Assembly (NCBI GenBank): GCA_027605045.1
Contig: JAQFWX010000014.1
Span: 1 to 64,000 of the forward strand
Length of the DNA: 64,000 nucleotides
Reading direction: 5' to 3'
Source: Phallus indusiatus
Lineage: Eukaryota; Basidiomycota; Agaricomycetes; Phallales; Phallaceae
The position numbers and the translations under genes are program-made. Below, one piece after another: positions 1-12,600 of this stretch. Position 1 is the first letter of the stretch. Each line of letters begins with the position of its first letter. The notes under the pieces were generated by a model, which ran no database searches, was not told the DNA's origin, and saw nothing but the letters and a program-made list of their open reading frames with translations.

Positions 1-244
1 AAACCCTAAACCCTAAACCCTAAACCCTAAACCCTAAACCCTAAACCCTAAACCCTAAACCCTAAACCCTAAACCCTAAACCCTAAACCCTAAACCCTAA
101 ACCCTAAACCCTAAACCCTAAACCCTAAACCCTAAACCCTAAACCCTAAACCCTAAACCCTAAACCCTAAACCCTAAACCCTAAACCCTAAACCCTAAAC
201 CCTAAACCCTAAACCCTAAACCCTAAACCCTAAACCCTAAACCC
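1..244. repeat. Telomere, (CCCTAAA)n
   Basis: Perfect tandem heptamer from the first base to about position 244, roughly 35 copies with no variants, C-rich strand reading 5' to 3' as expected at a left chromosome end. The G-strand repeat is TTTAGGG, the plant/oomycete-type heptamer, not the TTAGGG hexamer usual in fungi. The array joins unique DNA abruptly at 245. Confidence 0.98.
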
Positions 245-2993
245 GTGGAGATTTCAGTCTTCAGCGTCTCGTGAAACGATGAATCGACACCGATATTGAC
301 TTGCATAGATCCTGGGATAAGATTTGGACCGTCAGGCATAGCATCGCTAGGACGTCCCACTTCCCACATGCGATGTACGAGATACGAATACTGCGAGGAT
401 ATAAACGTCAACCGCTGCTTTGTAAAAAAGTAATACGTTAAAGCTTACCATGCGACAGGCCATGACAACTGCACTAGGAACGGCTCCTAGTTCACTGGCC
501 TGAACAGCATAGTGTGCACGAGCGGTGGCAGAAGAGTGGTTGGCCTGTCGATGCCCGGCGTCCTCGATGAACGTCTCCTCGATGGTTCTAAACTCGTTCT
601 CGACGTATGGAGAGCTGCAGTGTTGATGATAAACGCCAATCAACACTTGACGCATGGACGCTACACCCAAGCCAGAATCCCAGCCAAGATGCCTACGGGT
701 AGCCTGCAACAAGAGATTGCTCATCTTCGGCGTATCCCATCTCCCGGTAGGTCCCGTGAAAAGATACGCGCTGTAATAGCCATGAACTGCCTTACTCAAA
801 GAGAGCTTTTTGATCAAGAAGCATTCGACTGGGCGTACGTAGACAAGGTATGTCAAGAGCTGCCGGGTGGCCTGGGGTGGAAGGAAATGGGGAGTGATAG
901 TACGACGACCTACGAGGCTTTCGGTTTTGCCAGCTGGTAAAGCGTTTACGCTCTCGCTACCCATAAACATGAATGTCCGAGGGTAATTGCCCAAGTTTCG
1001 AAACGAGCTTGCAAGCATCTCAGTCCCTCGTGTCGGCTGTCCGTGGGTCATATGAGTGTGAACGAGAAGGCTACCGAGAAATTCTTGGCAGTGTCGAAGC
1101 CACTTCCAACAGTTATCATTTCGCATGACCCAGTTATTGTCGGTGTGGTAGAAGAAATAATTGGCGATTTTAGGGTCACCAGACGAACTTAGAGCCTCGA
1201 AGAATTTATCTGCGCCGTTCTCCAAATGGTTTCGTGGATCTGTGAGAAAGGAATACCCGACGTCTGTATTCTGAGGATCATCGTAAATGTGTTGATTTTC
1301 ATCGGGAAGAGCGAGACTGAGGCCTAGAAGAATATCGTTATCCAGGATGGTCTGTGCGTGGTCGATTTCTTCATGAATAACGTTTTTGAGGCCGCTGACG
1401 CTTCCAGAGGATCCACGGTACACGAAACTGTCAAACGATTTATCGAGCCAAGAAAAATTGGCGATGAGAGCCTCCCCATGGTTATAGTATGTGAAGTCTT
1501 GCCAGGTAGCGTAAATGTATCCGATGGGAGACGGGGCGCCCTGGATAATGAGCGCACGAAGCTTATCCAGCGTACTATTGTTTAAATAATGAATAAACTT
1601 GCTTAATACCGACCGAAAATCATATAAACTCACCTATAATAATCGATTTTTCCTTTACTTTTCTCCTTCTCCAGCCAGACTTCAGTTAACACCGTAGTTC
1701 GCGCTATCCAAGATAACGCTGCAAAGTCACCCGTAATCTCACCAACTTTGCGAAAGGAACCGTTTGACTGCCAATTGTGGTATATGAGCCACATGAAAAC
1801 CGGGTCTTTATTGACGTCACATTGGTCTGGTCCGAATTGGTGGATGAAAAGCTTCATCAGACAGTCGTGAATGAGTGGATTGAGATCCGTGCGATTTTGA
1901 CGATTCTTTAACGCCGCGTATAACTTGGAGACGCTTTCTGACTGTGATTTATTCATAACGCAGGGGATATGCTGAGGTGCAGGCTGGAGCTGAAGATGAT
2001 GTTGTGTTGCGATAAAATAGGCAGCCAGGTTGGAGTAACGAACAACGGTGTCGTCTGCCTCAGGAGGATTGAACGCACGTCCACCGCGAACCTCTCTGTA
2101 GCATAGTTATAAAAAACTGTCAAACGTTTAAAGACTTGAAACCAAACGTACAATGTAGGCGAACCCAATATTTGACGAAGAAAGGGTGGCACAACAGTCA
2201 AAACTTTCATGGCTCGCTCAGCGTATTGAGCCACGGCCTTGGCGATCATCTTATAATCCTCGTCCTGCGAGGCTTCTAACATGGAGCTAACCGCCTGAGC
2301 ACTGTGGTCACTGAGGATCTCCAGCCAGCGATGCTTCTTTAACCAAGGGAGTATTTCTCGTAGCTCGGGAGTTGTATCATCTTCGTCAGGTGGGACAGAC
2401 TGTTGTAGAGCATACCAGCCTTCCATCGTTGTCGTTGCTGCCGGCGTATTCAATCTGACACGAACGGGTAGCCACTTTTTAAAATTAGGGTGAAGGTATA
2501 TAGATTGGATTAAACTAGCGTTGTAATGAGGCGTGCCACGGTGTTTTGTAGACCAGTGATTTTTGAACGATTGGATCGTGCCCGCACAATGGCTGCATTT
2601 GTCGTGTGTGCACGCAAAACCACGCATCATAACCATATCAGGAAAAGCGTAGAGAGGTTTTTCCTTCAAAGCCCAGTTTTCGAACGCAGCGGTGGTGGTA
2701 AAGAGGTCGTATTCTTGGATATAAGGGTCAAGAGCGGTGGACGAGAATGATGGGATGCCGTGAGATTTGGCATGGGCCAAAGCGATGCTCGGGAGAACCG
2801 CAAATTTACAAGACGTGCAGATAAGAAAGCGACCACGAGTGTGGATTTTATACCCAAAGGACGTCAGAGTATCGTCCATAAACGTCTCGATAGGATTAGA
2901 TGATTCTTCGAGGAGAGCTGAAGGCTCAGGGAGTGGGGTCGAATCCCGAATGGCTTCAGGACTGTCGGGAATATCGATAACAGTGGGGGCCAT
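223..2993 (-). CDS. Truncated telomere-linked helicase-like protein (OrsD-type zinc-finger N-terminal part)
   Basis: Spliced model of four exons, 2152-2993, 1634-2095, 449-1574 and 223-390, all joining in frame (865 aa). Introns have GTACGT, GTGAGT and GTAAGC donors. It starts at an ATG at 2993. Two Cys/His clusters lie near residues 59 (CTSCKFAVLP) and 126 (CTHDKCSHC), as in the OrsD/DUF3505 zinc-finger region. A block MTHGQPTRGTE near residue 610 and HSSATARAHYAVQ near residue 784 are characteristic of the long N-terminal part of subtelomeric RecQ-like genes in basidiomycetes (family knowledge, recalled). The helicase domain that normally follows is absent: the frame runs into the telomere and ends ...TGLGFRV-stop, the last residues being encoded by TTTAGGG repeats. 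The gene points toward the chromosome end. It probably lost its 3' half by breakage and telomere healing (inference). It may be a pseudogene. Confidence 0.75.
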
Positions 2994-4764
2994 GAAAGCG
3001 ATTCCGACTTTTGTAACTTTTGAGATAATAACTATTTGCGAGTCAGAAATATGGACATAACGCTAAGCATGTACACTTACGACTTTGATGAATTGAAAAA
3101 TGCGAGCGAGCAGGCAATAACAAGTGTAGCAGAGACGAACACAAGGACGAGCGGTACAGACGCAAAAGACAATGACTTCTCAGAACGAAAGATTCTAAGA
3201 ATGAGGAAAACGAATCAATCTGTCTTCTATTTATCTTTTTTTCGAAATAAACGTACGCGAGCAAATCTGACGATGTAATATTTTGTCTCCACTATGAGCG
3301 GAACGCCATGGCGATTAGGCCCCAAAACCCTTTGACTGCGCAGGTATTGAATTTAAGCTTGTAAAGGGTCCCACTAGATATATTAGATTCATGATGAGAT
3401 AGAGAGAGAGAAAAAAGACAAGTCTTGGTTACCCATGTCAACGGTCGTAGTTCCTGGTACCCTTTGCAGGGTTAACCGAGAGTCGACTGGACATATAAAA
3501 TCCATATGCCGACCACAAATCCTTTCGAATATGTGCAACAGATGTGTTAGCTAACTCCAGCAAAGCCCCCGTGGGCCTCAAACCAAAGCGGAAGAGGAAG
3601 CAGTGAATACAACTTGAACAAGTAAAAAAACCAACGCACGAGAAATGACATTGTTGTACATCAAAACTCAAGATCTTGTAGGAGTACCTTTGACCGAATT
3701 TCTCATTGCAATCTAGATGCTATGTCGGAGTTTTGAAGAACAACGATAGAGATCTGACTTACCCAGGTAAAACACCCGGTAGGGACGATTACAATCGGGG
3801 TGGTGTGATGGGCCGAATACTCATAATTTTCGTCAAGAAGGGATTGTTATACTTGAAAAAAAGACGATGTATTGAAACGTAAAACAATATATAGAAGTCG
3901 TTGTCGATTGAAAGTCAAAAAATTGTAAAGAAAGACAGTCGGATGCCAGAAATGTGAAGCAACACATTGGTGATGGGTGAGCGCTGACGTTGGCCTTTCT
4001 ACTTAGTTACCAGGTTTTTCTAATGGAAAAAAAAACTCAGATTTATATTTATGACGAGATAGATAAAATTTTCTTACCAAATCACCCTGGAAACATGTAC
4101 GGTGGTAATAACGCTAGCGTACCAAGTGTGGAGCATGACGTTCCGGGGCAATAGGAGTTAATGACGAAAAGACCTGAAAATAATATAAATAATTACTAGA
4201 ATAAAACGTCGAAATACAATGTTTACTTTGATTGAAAGCAGGATAAACGATTAACGAACAGATAAAGGGTGCCGGCACGATCATTAGGCTTAGTTAGTCA
4301 TAACTAGAAACTGTCAGATTGTCAGATCTACATAATAAGAGATAAAGTAAGCTTACAGTCAATCAAACGAGATCGGATAAGGTTTGAATGCTTTAACAGC
4401 AGTTGAACTGGGGATAGGAAGGGGCAGCGTTGATCGGAAAAGCACGCCGATAACACACTACAGATGCACCCGACCCAGGTAAACCATTAGCTGAAATAGG
4501 TTCAAAAGCATGGGTCTAAATAAAATAAATATCAATAAGGAAAAATAACGATAGGGAGGAGTTGTGGAACACCGTCTAACAATTACAGGTGAGAGCTGTT
4601 GGGAACAACGCTGAGTTTCAATCTGAAGCGACAGTGGGCGATAGTAACGCTAACTGCATAAATTGAAGCAATGTAATATACATGGAATCTTTTTTTTTGT
4701 GTTTAAAATTTTATTTTATAAAAACGATAAAAGAAAATTTAAAAAAATGAAACCTGCTCGCTGC
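2994..4764. other. No protein gene recognised; intron-like modules and one conserved block
   Basis: Between the TLH-like gene and the 2OG gene I see no coherent ORF. Several stretches look like short minus-strand introns, for example near 4320-4355 (complement of a GTAAGC donor with an acceptor about 40 nt away) and near 4020-4080. Part of the stretch (3438-3590) shares short conserved blocks with 6878-6990. It resembles the larger array at 6.7-14.8 kb and may be an outlying piece of it. Confidence 0.4.
3438..3590. repeat. Dispersed subtelomeric block, copy 1
   Basis: Contains, in order, TCAACGGTC (3438), TCGACTGGAC (about 3483) and a 27-nt block at 3560-3586 beginning GCAAAGCCCCCGTGGG. The same three blocks occur in the same order and orientation at 6878-6990, with the 27-nt block identical by eye but with different spacer lengths. 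The function is unknown. The pattern of conserved blocks with free spacers suggests a duplicated RNA gene, or exons of one, rather than a simple tandem repeat. Confidence 0.6.
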
Positions 4765-6430
4765 CTAAGCTTTGGTGTTTTTACCGCCTCGTTTTGCACG
4801 CTTTCTTGCCGTCTCAGAGTTCCGTGAACGCCGCTTCTTGTTAACAGCAGCAGGGAAAGGAGATGGTTCAGCAGTAGCCGCAAGAGCGGCAGCAGCAGCA
4901 GCCAAAGCATTGCCCATGAGAGAGCGGTCAGTAAAACACGTCATGGCCAGACGGTCTCCGATAGCAGGCGCAGCACAATGCGCAAGGTACCGGCCTTGGA
5001 ATGCGATTATCTGGCCAGGGCGGTTTGGCAAACGTTTACCCAGCTGTGGCAAGCAGAGGTCGCCACCCTCCCATCCCGGTCCAATGTTGATAACCCATGC
5101 GTACGTACCTTGATGATCCATCCAGTCGAGATGGATTTTCTGGGAGCCTCCATCTTTGACAGCGAGAGCATAAAAGACCCCAGCAAAGTCGACATGCTTA
5201 TAGTCGAATAATTTGTTGACGAAAGTGGAATTTTTCGCCATTTCATCACGAACACTATAAACGTAGTGAGAAATGTTCATAATGAAAGCATAAAACTTAC
5301 ATGATGTGCCGCCTGAATGTATCAGGATCGTAGCGCTCCAATAACGACCACATTTTCGGTACAATATGATCGCGTAAAAGCGTGCAGAATTCTTCAATTA
5401 GCTTCAACGCTTTGGGTGTTTGATTAGAGGTATCAGATATTAAATAGACAAACGCGCGATAATGACGCCACATCCCGAAGTGGGCTTGTGGCTCCTTGTC
5501 GCGTGAATTCTTGCTCTTCTCGAATCGTCGGAGGACCTTGCGCAACTCGACCCATTTCGTCCATAGTTTGTGCTGAATGTCCTTGGGAATAGCGTTATCA
5601 AAACGCATGACGAGGTATTTAGGAAGGTCAGGTCCACGCATATACTGAGGGTTGGGGAGGATGAAAAGGTTGTTGTCGATGGGAAGTGGATCGAGTTCTT
5701 CGGGATTGTAAACGCAGTTGCCGGTAATCCACTCCCTGGCAGTGTCCTGGGATTTCGGAAGTTTCGCGAATTGATTGTGTTCCGTGTATGTCGCCATCTG
5801 TACGACTAACAACATGTTAATATGTTACAACATAAAGATTTTCTGCAACGCACCTGTTTTTTCCCTTATTTCATGCAACGCCTTTGCAGAACTCTCCATC
5901 CATTTTTCCGTTGTGTGCTCCTTATGATACTTGCGAGTGCGTGCCTCTTTGTTGGTTTCCGGTTTATCATTGAAGTATCGGAACGTTGAATGGGGCTTTT
6001 CTTCAGTAGCCGGCGTTATCGGTTGACCGGGTTGTGGTAATTGATCAATATCTAAACTAACGTTAGTTTAATTGCATACAAATATAGTTGAAACATACGT
6101 ACCAAATTTGTGTTCTATTTCTTTGACGAACGTAACGAGGCCACGCTCCGTCAGCCAGTCGAAGTAGTATCGATTGCACCAAGGGCAATCAGTTTGGAGG
6201 TTTCGTCTATCGTCATGATTGAGACGGATGTGCGTCTCAAGCGTCGGTGCTTTCTTATGATTGAATTTGTCATAGTCTAATGAGCGATCAAGCGTGAGCA
6301 ATTATTCTTAAACAAACAAATGAAAACTTACCTATAAGACTGAGAGGATCAGCCTGTTTCTTGGTCTCATTCTTGTCATCCAAGGAGGATATGACGCTCT
6401 CCGTGGACGGAGACGACGTCCCCAGGTGAG
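4765..6430 (-). CDS. 2OG-Fe(II) dioxygenase-like protein (5' end unresolved)
   Basis: Exons that join in frame: 4765-5254, 5301-5805, 5854-6051, 6103-6276 and from 6332 upward; the first exon and start codon (somewhere in about 6420-6650) could not be settled. The C-terminal third carries an HLDWMDHQGTYAW segment (HxD iron ligands), then GGDLCLPQLG, then a distal His in YLAHCAAP followed by Arg in GDRLAMTCF: the order HxD...H...R of 2-oxoglutarate/Fe(II) oxygenases. It ends in an alanine-rich stretch and a basic, nuclear-signal-like tail (NKKRRSRNSETARKRAKRGG). A CPWC pair near the N terminus could be a zinc site. Similar proteins are expanded in basidiomycetes, some near KDZ-type transposons and relatives of the TET/JBP family. 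Whether this copy acts on DNA, RNA or protein cannot be told from sequence. Confidence 0.6.
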
Positions 6431-6689
6431 TAAGTCTTAACAAGAATCAATATAAGCAAAAATGAAAAAGAACGGACATTACTTTAATAGTTGTTCTTTC
6501 GTTAGATCCTTTCCGATATTTTTCATGAAATTCTTCATCTTTAGAACAGCGGAAATCATGGCTGGAGTTGATATGTGTAGCGTATAACTTGCAAATCGAT
6601 GGTGGTAAAGGGACAACGTGGTTGGGGCCGGGCGCCCGTGGCCGCATCACACTTTACAACAATGAAATAGACTCTGTGATAACAAAAAA

Positions 6690-9600
6690 ATGTTTATTTT
6701 GACGTTGTTAATACATATACACTAATTACGGTTGCAATATGATGACTAGTCCTCGAGAATGTTGGTGAAACGACGACCACGACGACTGATTTGATTACGT
6801 AATTGAAATAGACCGTCATTCTAAAAGCAACATTAGTTAACAGCCAAGTGGTAGAGAGAAAAACCTACCGTTTTGCATCAACGGTCATTAGACCCAGCGT
6901 AGCTGGGAATCGACTGGACGCAGAAAAACCAACATAGTGTTGTGCAGCTAGCCCCGGCAAAGCCCCCGTGGGCCTCAAACCAAGGTGGGTGGCAATTAAC
7001 ATACTCTTATGCGATCGAATGTTTGACCCAGCTTGTTGAGGCTTGGCTCGATATTTATTAACCGCGGCAGCCTTGTGAGTTAAAAGTCAGTATACGTTCG
7101 TATAGCCTTGCAAGTTAAGCTTACCGTGTCAGCAAGTGTGCTCGCTTCATGTCAACGTACAAAAGAGACTTGTGCGCAAGAGATAAAAAAACATCTACAA
7201 ATAATCAATCCTATAAGCATCAAGGGATTAGTGGTATTGAGGTAACGACGTACGGTTGTTATCGTCTTTGTCTCGTCCTTGCAATAACCAGTGCAAACGT
7301 AACTGCGAATAAGCATGTAAGCGCAAGCACCGACGAAAGAACATTGTGAGAACTTACGTTGACTTATGAATATCTATGGGGGAAGGGGGGATGTCGTAGC
7401 GGTATACAGCATGGGCGATGGCGTGGCATAGATCTACAAACGTGTGTTTTAATTGGGATAAAACGATGGAAAACAATAGTACGACACACCTTTATACTGG
7501 GAAGATCATGACAGCGTCGGTGGCGGCTTTGTTTGGCATGTAATGATACCAAAGCCTGAAAAGCACAAAAGGACGGTAAAGATTCAGCCATTAATTGCAT
7601 TAAGATAGATAAACCACTTACAAAAGTATAGGCGTAGAGGATAAGAGAGGACCGATCATGCGTCAACGTTGTAACCGACCGTTAGAATGCCATGGTGGGG
7701 TGGGGGGGGGACGACATAAGTTTATTGAGAAAAATAATGGTGCCGTTAGCGCAAAAGGGTTATCTAGTCAATATAAGCAAGACAACATTTAGAGACAATT
7801 AAGATGTTGACAACGTACGCTTCGTGATTGGGCAGACACATACGCAGCAGCTGGGATGAGAGGGAAGAGAAAACCCGCATGTAATGTACGTAAGCGAGAC
7901 TGTTTAACAATCGTAAGAGAGATGCAAAGTAGTCAAAACAACGGACGTACGAAAAACAGTTGGCTAGGAATTATAAGTGGCGTTGGGGCGATGTTGTGAG
8001 TGGGACAGCTAATGCACGTGAATAAAAGTGAAATAAAAAGGGTACAGAATAATAGTTAGATACGGACAAAACGAAAAAAAAACAACGAAACGGCTTACCG
8101 TGTTTGAAAGCCTCAAGTCTGTAAAGGCTAACACTGAAGTGTGGATGATGACGGTGGTTAAAGGATTTGAATGGGCGGCGTGCGTCTGAAGCAAACATAA
8201 CGTAAACATAAGAATGAAAGAAAAAGACGATGGCAGACCTTAATAGAAAGCAAAAAGGGTGTACACCCATAATGAATTCAACGCGCTCTGTTTCCAGCGG
8301 GTGAATTCGGTCGGATATGGTGGGGATGTACAGGCTTTATTGATAAAATAGATGACGCTGGCATAACCAAAGCACCATAAGCAGAAAGAAGAGAAAAAAG
8401 ACACAAGGCGACATACCTTCTACTGCAGCAACAACTAACCGACATTGTGTCCGACTCGAACCGCCAGATTGATGAAGAGAATAACCTGCAAAAGTAAGAT
8501 AACATTAGCTATAGAAGCATAACTCGAGCTAGAAAAGATCACTTGCTATTGAGCACGGGTTCTTCACCAGATAAGACGGAGGTGGAATAGAAAATACGGC
8601 TGAGGGGGTCGGAGGTGACAGGGCTTGTCCAAGATAGGTGACGGATGACGCCTATACACACGGAATAAAAGTATTAACAAAAGAAACAGAGAAAAGAACA
8701 AGATACGGACCTGCAAGGACAGAGCGAATACGAGTGAAATCGGAAATGTATCGGTGGGAATGGAAAGAGGAGAAGGGACTGAGCTGGGAGGACTGGTGGC
8801 GAGTATGATAAACGCTGAGAGCATGTTTGGAAACTGGGCGTTAGAGTGAAAAATACATGAAAGAGTGTTAATAATACATACCTGGTTTGATTGACGAATT
8901 GACAGGTATCAACAACGGCTGTGCCGTCGCAGCAAGTGTTGGTGGCGAGGAGCACAGGAGACGTGGCCCTAAGCGCCGGTAGTCCTGTCACAACAGGCAG
9001 TTCTTGAAGAAAAAATGAATAATAATCTAAAAAGAACGTAATTAGACTTGACGTTGATAAGGGAAGGGATAACTTACGTTTGGTAGAATGTTATCTTCAA
9101 TGTGGGGCTGGGAGACGAAATGACACTGTTATTTGAAATCAACGTTGAGAGAAAGTAGGAGCGTAAAGCAGACACGAACCTGTTCAGCGAATCAAACACT
9201 TGAGTGGGTACGGGCAAATGTGTCGCTGCAGGATGTGTTGGTGGTAATGAGGTAAAGAGCATATGACAGCGTTCCAAATGTATAGCACACCTTCAAAGAG
9301 AGGAAAAGGGTGGCATACGCCATCGACTCTTGAAGTCCCTATGATACTATAAACCGACAATCAGAGCGGTAAAAACACAGACAAAGGGTGACGAGACTTA
9401 CCATATATTACCAAGTCTTGAACCGTGTCGTTGTAGGGGCGTTTTTTGAGACAGCGAGGGAAGACTGCAACGGATAGCATGAGTCTACATAGATATTGTT
9501 TAACAAAGGTAAACTAGAAAAGACTGAAACGTACCGCTAAACCAAAAACGAAAAAACTATTACGCCCCGTGCTCAAGTTGGCGACAAGAGTTTGGCGGTC

Positions 9601-12600
9601 CGAGTCATATTGGGTTATGGCGAATCTGAAGCGAACGCTATAATGAGAGAAAGGAGAGAAGTATCATTGAGGGAAGGACGAACCTAATTTTGATAAAGCG
9701 CCCAACGAATACGACCGACACTGATAATAGAGCAGCAATAGGAGAGCTGTATAACACGCAACGGACAGACGGCGGCGGTGCAGATAAGGGTTTAAAAACC
9801 ACTTTAAACCACCTTAGAACACGCATTAGCTATTGATGACAATCAAATAAAGAGAGAGATGACGTACAGCGCGTTATCATGGGCGATGATGAGGAAGGGA
9901 CGACAGAGGTTTTGATAGTGCTGCTAAAGACTCAGTACAATGAGTGATGGGGGTGACGTTGGTGCAGGGTAAAACGTTCCGAATGGAACCAGCGTAGTCT
10001 ACAGCAAACAAGATGTAAAGCATAATTAGAAAACAAGATAAGATCAGCGCACCTTGACAAATAAAAAGAGGGCGGGAACGACAGCAGGATTCATTGTCCT
10101 TATCTTCATCGACTAATGATGCCGATGCCGTTGGAAGGAAACTGAATGATGCGAAAGAAAGCTGATTTTCTTGAGCGATGGGAATCAAGAAGTTGGGTAA
10201 TGGTGAGGAAGGCGGCAGGAGCAAAAGAACATGTTGGCGCAGTGTTATTGGTAACGGTGACGGAGAGGACGGACGTGACTGGGGCAGTACATTGTCGACC
10301 AGGATAGAGCCGATGATAAAGCTGAAACTAAAACTAATGTCAGTTAGGTAAAGCGTGGCTTAGATGGAATGATAAAAAGTGGCGTACGTTGGTGATGGTT
10401 GGCTGACCGCGGACAGGGCGGGCGAGTGGTACGGGTGCTACTGAGGGCGTTGGAGCGAATGGGGTTGACAAAGAAGGGTGACGTTTGTAGGCATGAATAG
10501 AGTGACAAAAGACTGTGAAAAGTTGATAAAAGAACTTAGGATGAGAGAAAACGAAAGGCTTACACACTGAGAAAGCAAATGGACTTGTCTCACCGCCATG
10601 AGCGCACGCTTATAAAGGCTCCGTGTATAGAATGAGAAAGGGACAAGCTGATAACGACACAAAGTGAACAAATTAGTTGGACATGATGCTAGCAAAACTT
10701 GCGACGAACCCACAGGTGCTAAGCCGGATTGGAAGGGGGTATGAAAATCATAAAACGAGCTGTATATAGTGATGGTAGCGCTATTCGTTAGTCTGATCAA
10801 GTTTATAATAAGTGTGAAACGACTTACGAAAAAGGATGGAGTGGAGGCGTGATAGGATGGGGGACCGCGCTTGATGGGGATTACGCTAAAGTCTGGTGCA
10901 GGCGATATTTGGACGTGGTTAAAATAAGAGGATCGGGAGTTCTGAATAAGTTATTGTTATAATGAAAACGAAAAAAGCAAGGACGAAAAGCGGGCGACAC
11001 ACCTTGAAAGCAATGGCATGGTGGCAGTGGCAGTAACGGAGAGACGACTGTGTTTTCATACATCTGAAAACAACACTAAAGTGAGATAAAAGAAAAAAGA
11101 AGTGTTGAGTGGCGCACAAACCTGATTTTGATCAAACACTGAACAGTTACAACGTATGTTGGCAGCGCAGTAGGGATTGGTCGGGACAGACATAGGAGGT
11201 ACGAGTGCTGGTTAAAGTGGCATTAAAAGCGGCACGTTTATAAGGATGAAAACTACATACTGTTATTTAGAATGGTTTGAAAGAGAACGCAGCAACGGTG
11301 GCAGCGTTGTGGCGGGGACTTGCATTAACGTAGGCAATGGTGAAGGGGCGTGAGTCGAATTGGGTGAACGCAAGTCTAAGATAACACCAGTTTAGTATTC
11401 TTTGTTAAAGAAACACAAGCACGCACCTATTGATAGCGTAAAGGGCGAGAGCAGCTACATGATGAGTGAGGTTGACGTCGGGGGGATGGGGATTGGATTT
11501 GATAGGATAGGCATTGCGTTGGAGTTGGTGACATCCTGGTTACATCACTGGAAAAGCAGATCGCATTATAAAAGAAAAAGAAAAGACAACGATACAACGC
11601 ACCTTTGGAACGAGAGGAAAAGATCGCCAGCGACAATGGATCAACACCTCATTTCCCCAAACAAGCGTAAATCTAAAGTCAACGCTGAGATAAACTGAGC
11701 AAAAGGAAGAACAAAAGGCAGTTACAAACGTTGTTCTGATCAAACAGTTATATTGACTCATCGCTGCAGATTGGGTTAGTATCGATGGGGAAAGGAAAAG
11801 CGCATGCCGACGTACCTTATTTTCAGTAGTTATCACTGTCTGCCAAAAGCGGTAGATGTAAAAAAAGAATATCTGCAAATAACAGCAAAATAACCGTGAC
11901 TATATGACGAGAAATCGATAAAAAAACGACTTACAGTGGACGCAAGAAAGGATAATGGCTCTCGGCAAATATATTAACGATCATCATGAAAAAGACCTAT
12001 CATTAGAGAAAACGTTAGTAAGAAACGGTGAAAGGGAAAAAACAAAGGCTTGCCGTTTGCTTAACGTGCGAGGATGGCCGTTGACGACAGCATTGGGTTA
12101 GATGTTGAAGACGATGGAATTTGAGCAAGAACGAAGGATCCTGTAAGCACGCGAGATATTAGTAAAAGATTCTTGCGAGAAAATCAAAGTAAGAGAGCAC
12201 GAAAAGCTTACGGCAAGACAAAAAAAGGAAAAAACGTTTACCGGGCCTATGTTCCCAGAAGAAGGGCTGAATAATGGCGAAGCGTTAAAGAAAACGAGGG
12301 AGAAGAAAGGGTAGAATGCAAACCTATAACGACAATGCGAGTACGAGTTATATACGACCGGCATGCATTGGTGTTGATAGAGAGATAAAGGAGGGACGGG
12401 CCTGGGCGGCGCCGGGATACAAGCTGATAGTATAAAGCTGCATGACGGCGCCGTGTATATAGTATCTACAAATACGGAGATATTAGTTAACGCTGAAATA
12501 GAATAAGAGAAAAGGCAGCGTACTGCATGTTAGAGTTATTGAATGACTAGGAAGCTGTACCGATACCGACAGTAGCAGGACGGCGGCAAAGAATGGCAAC

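Noticed and set aside
512..1585. Plus-strand ORFs opposite the TLH-like gene
   Set aside because: They lie antisense to conserved exons with matching splice sites on the other strand and show no domain.
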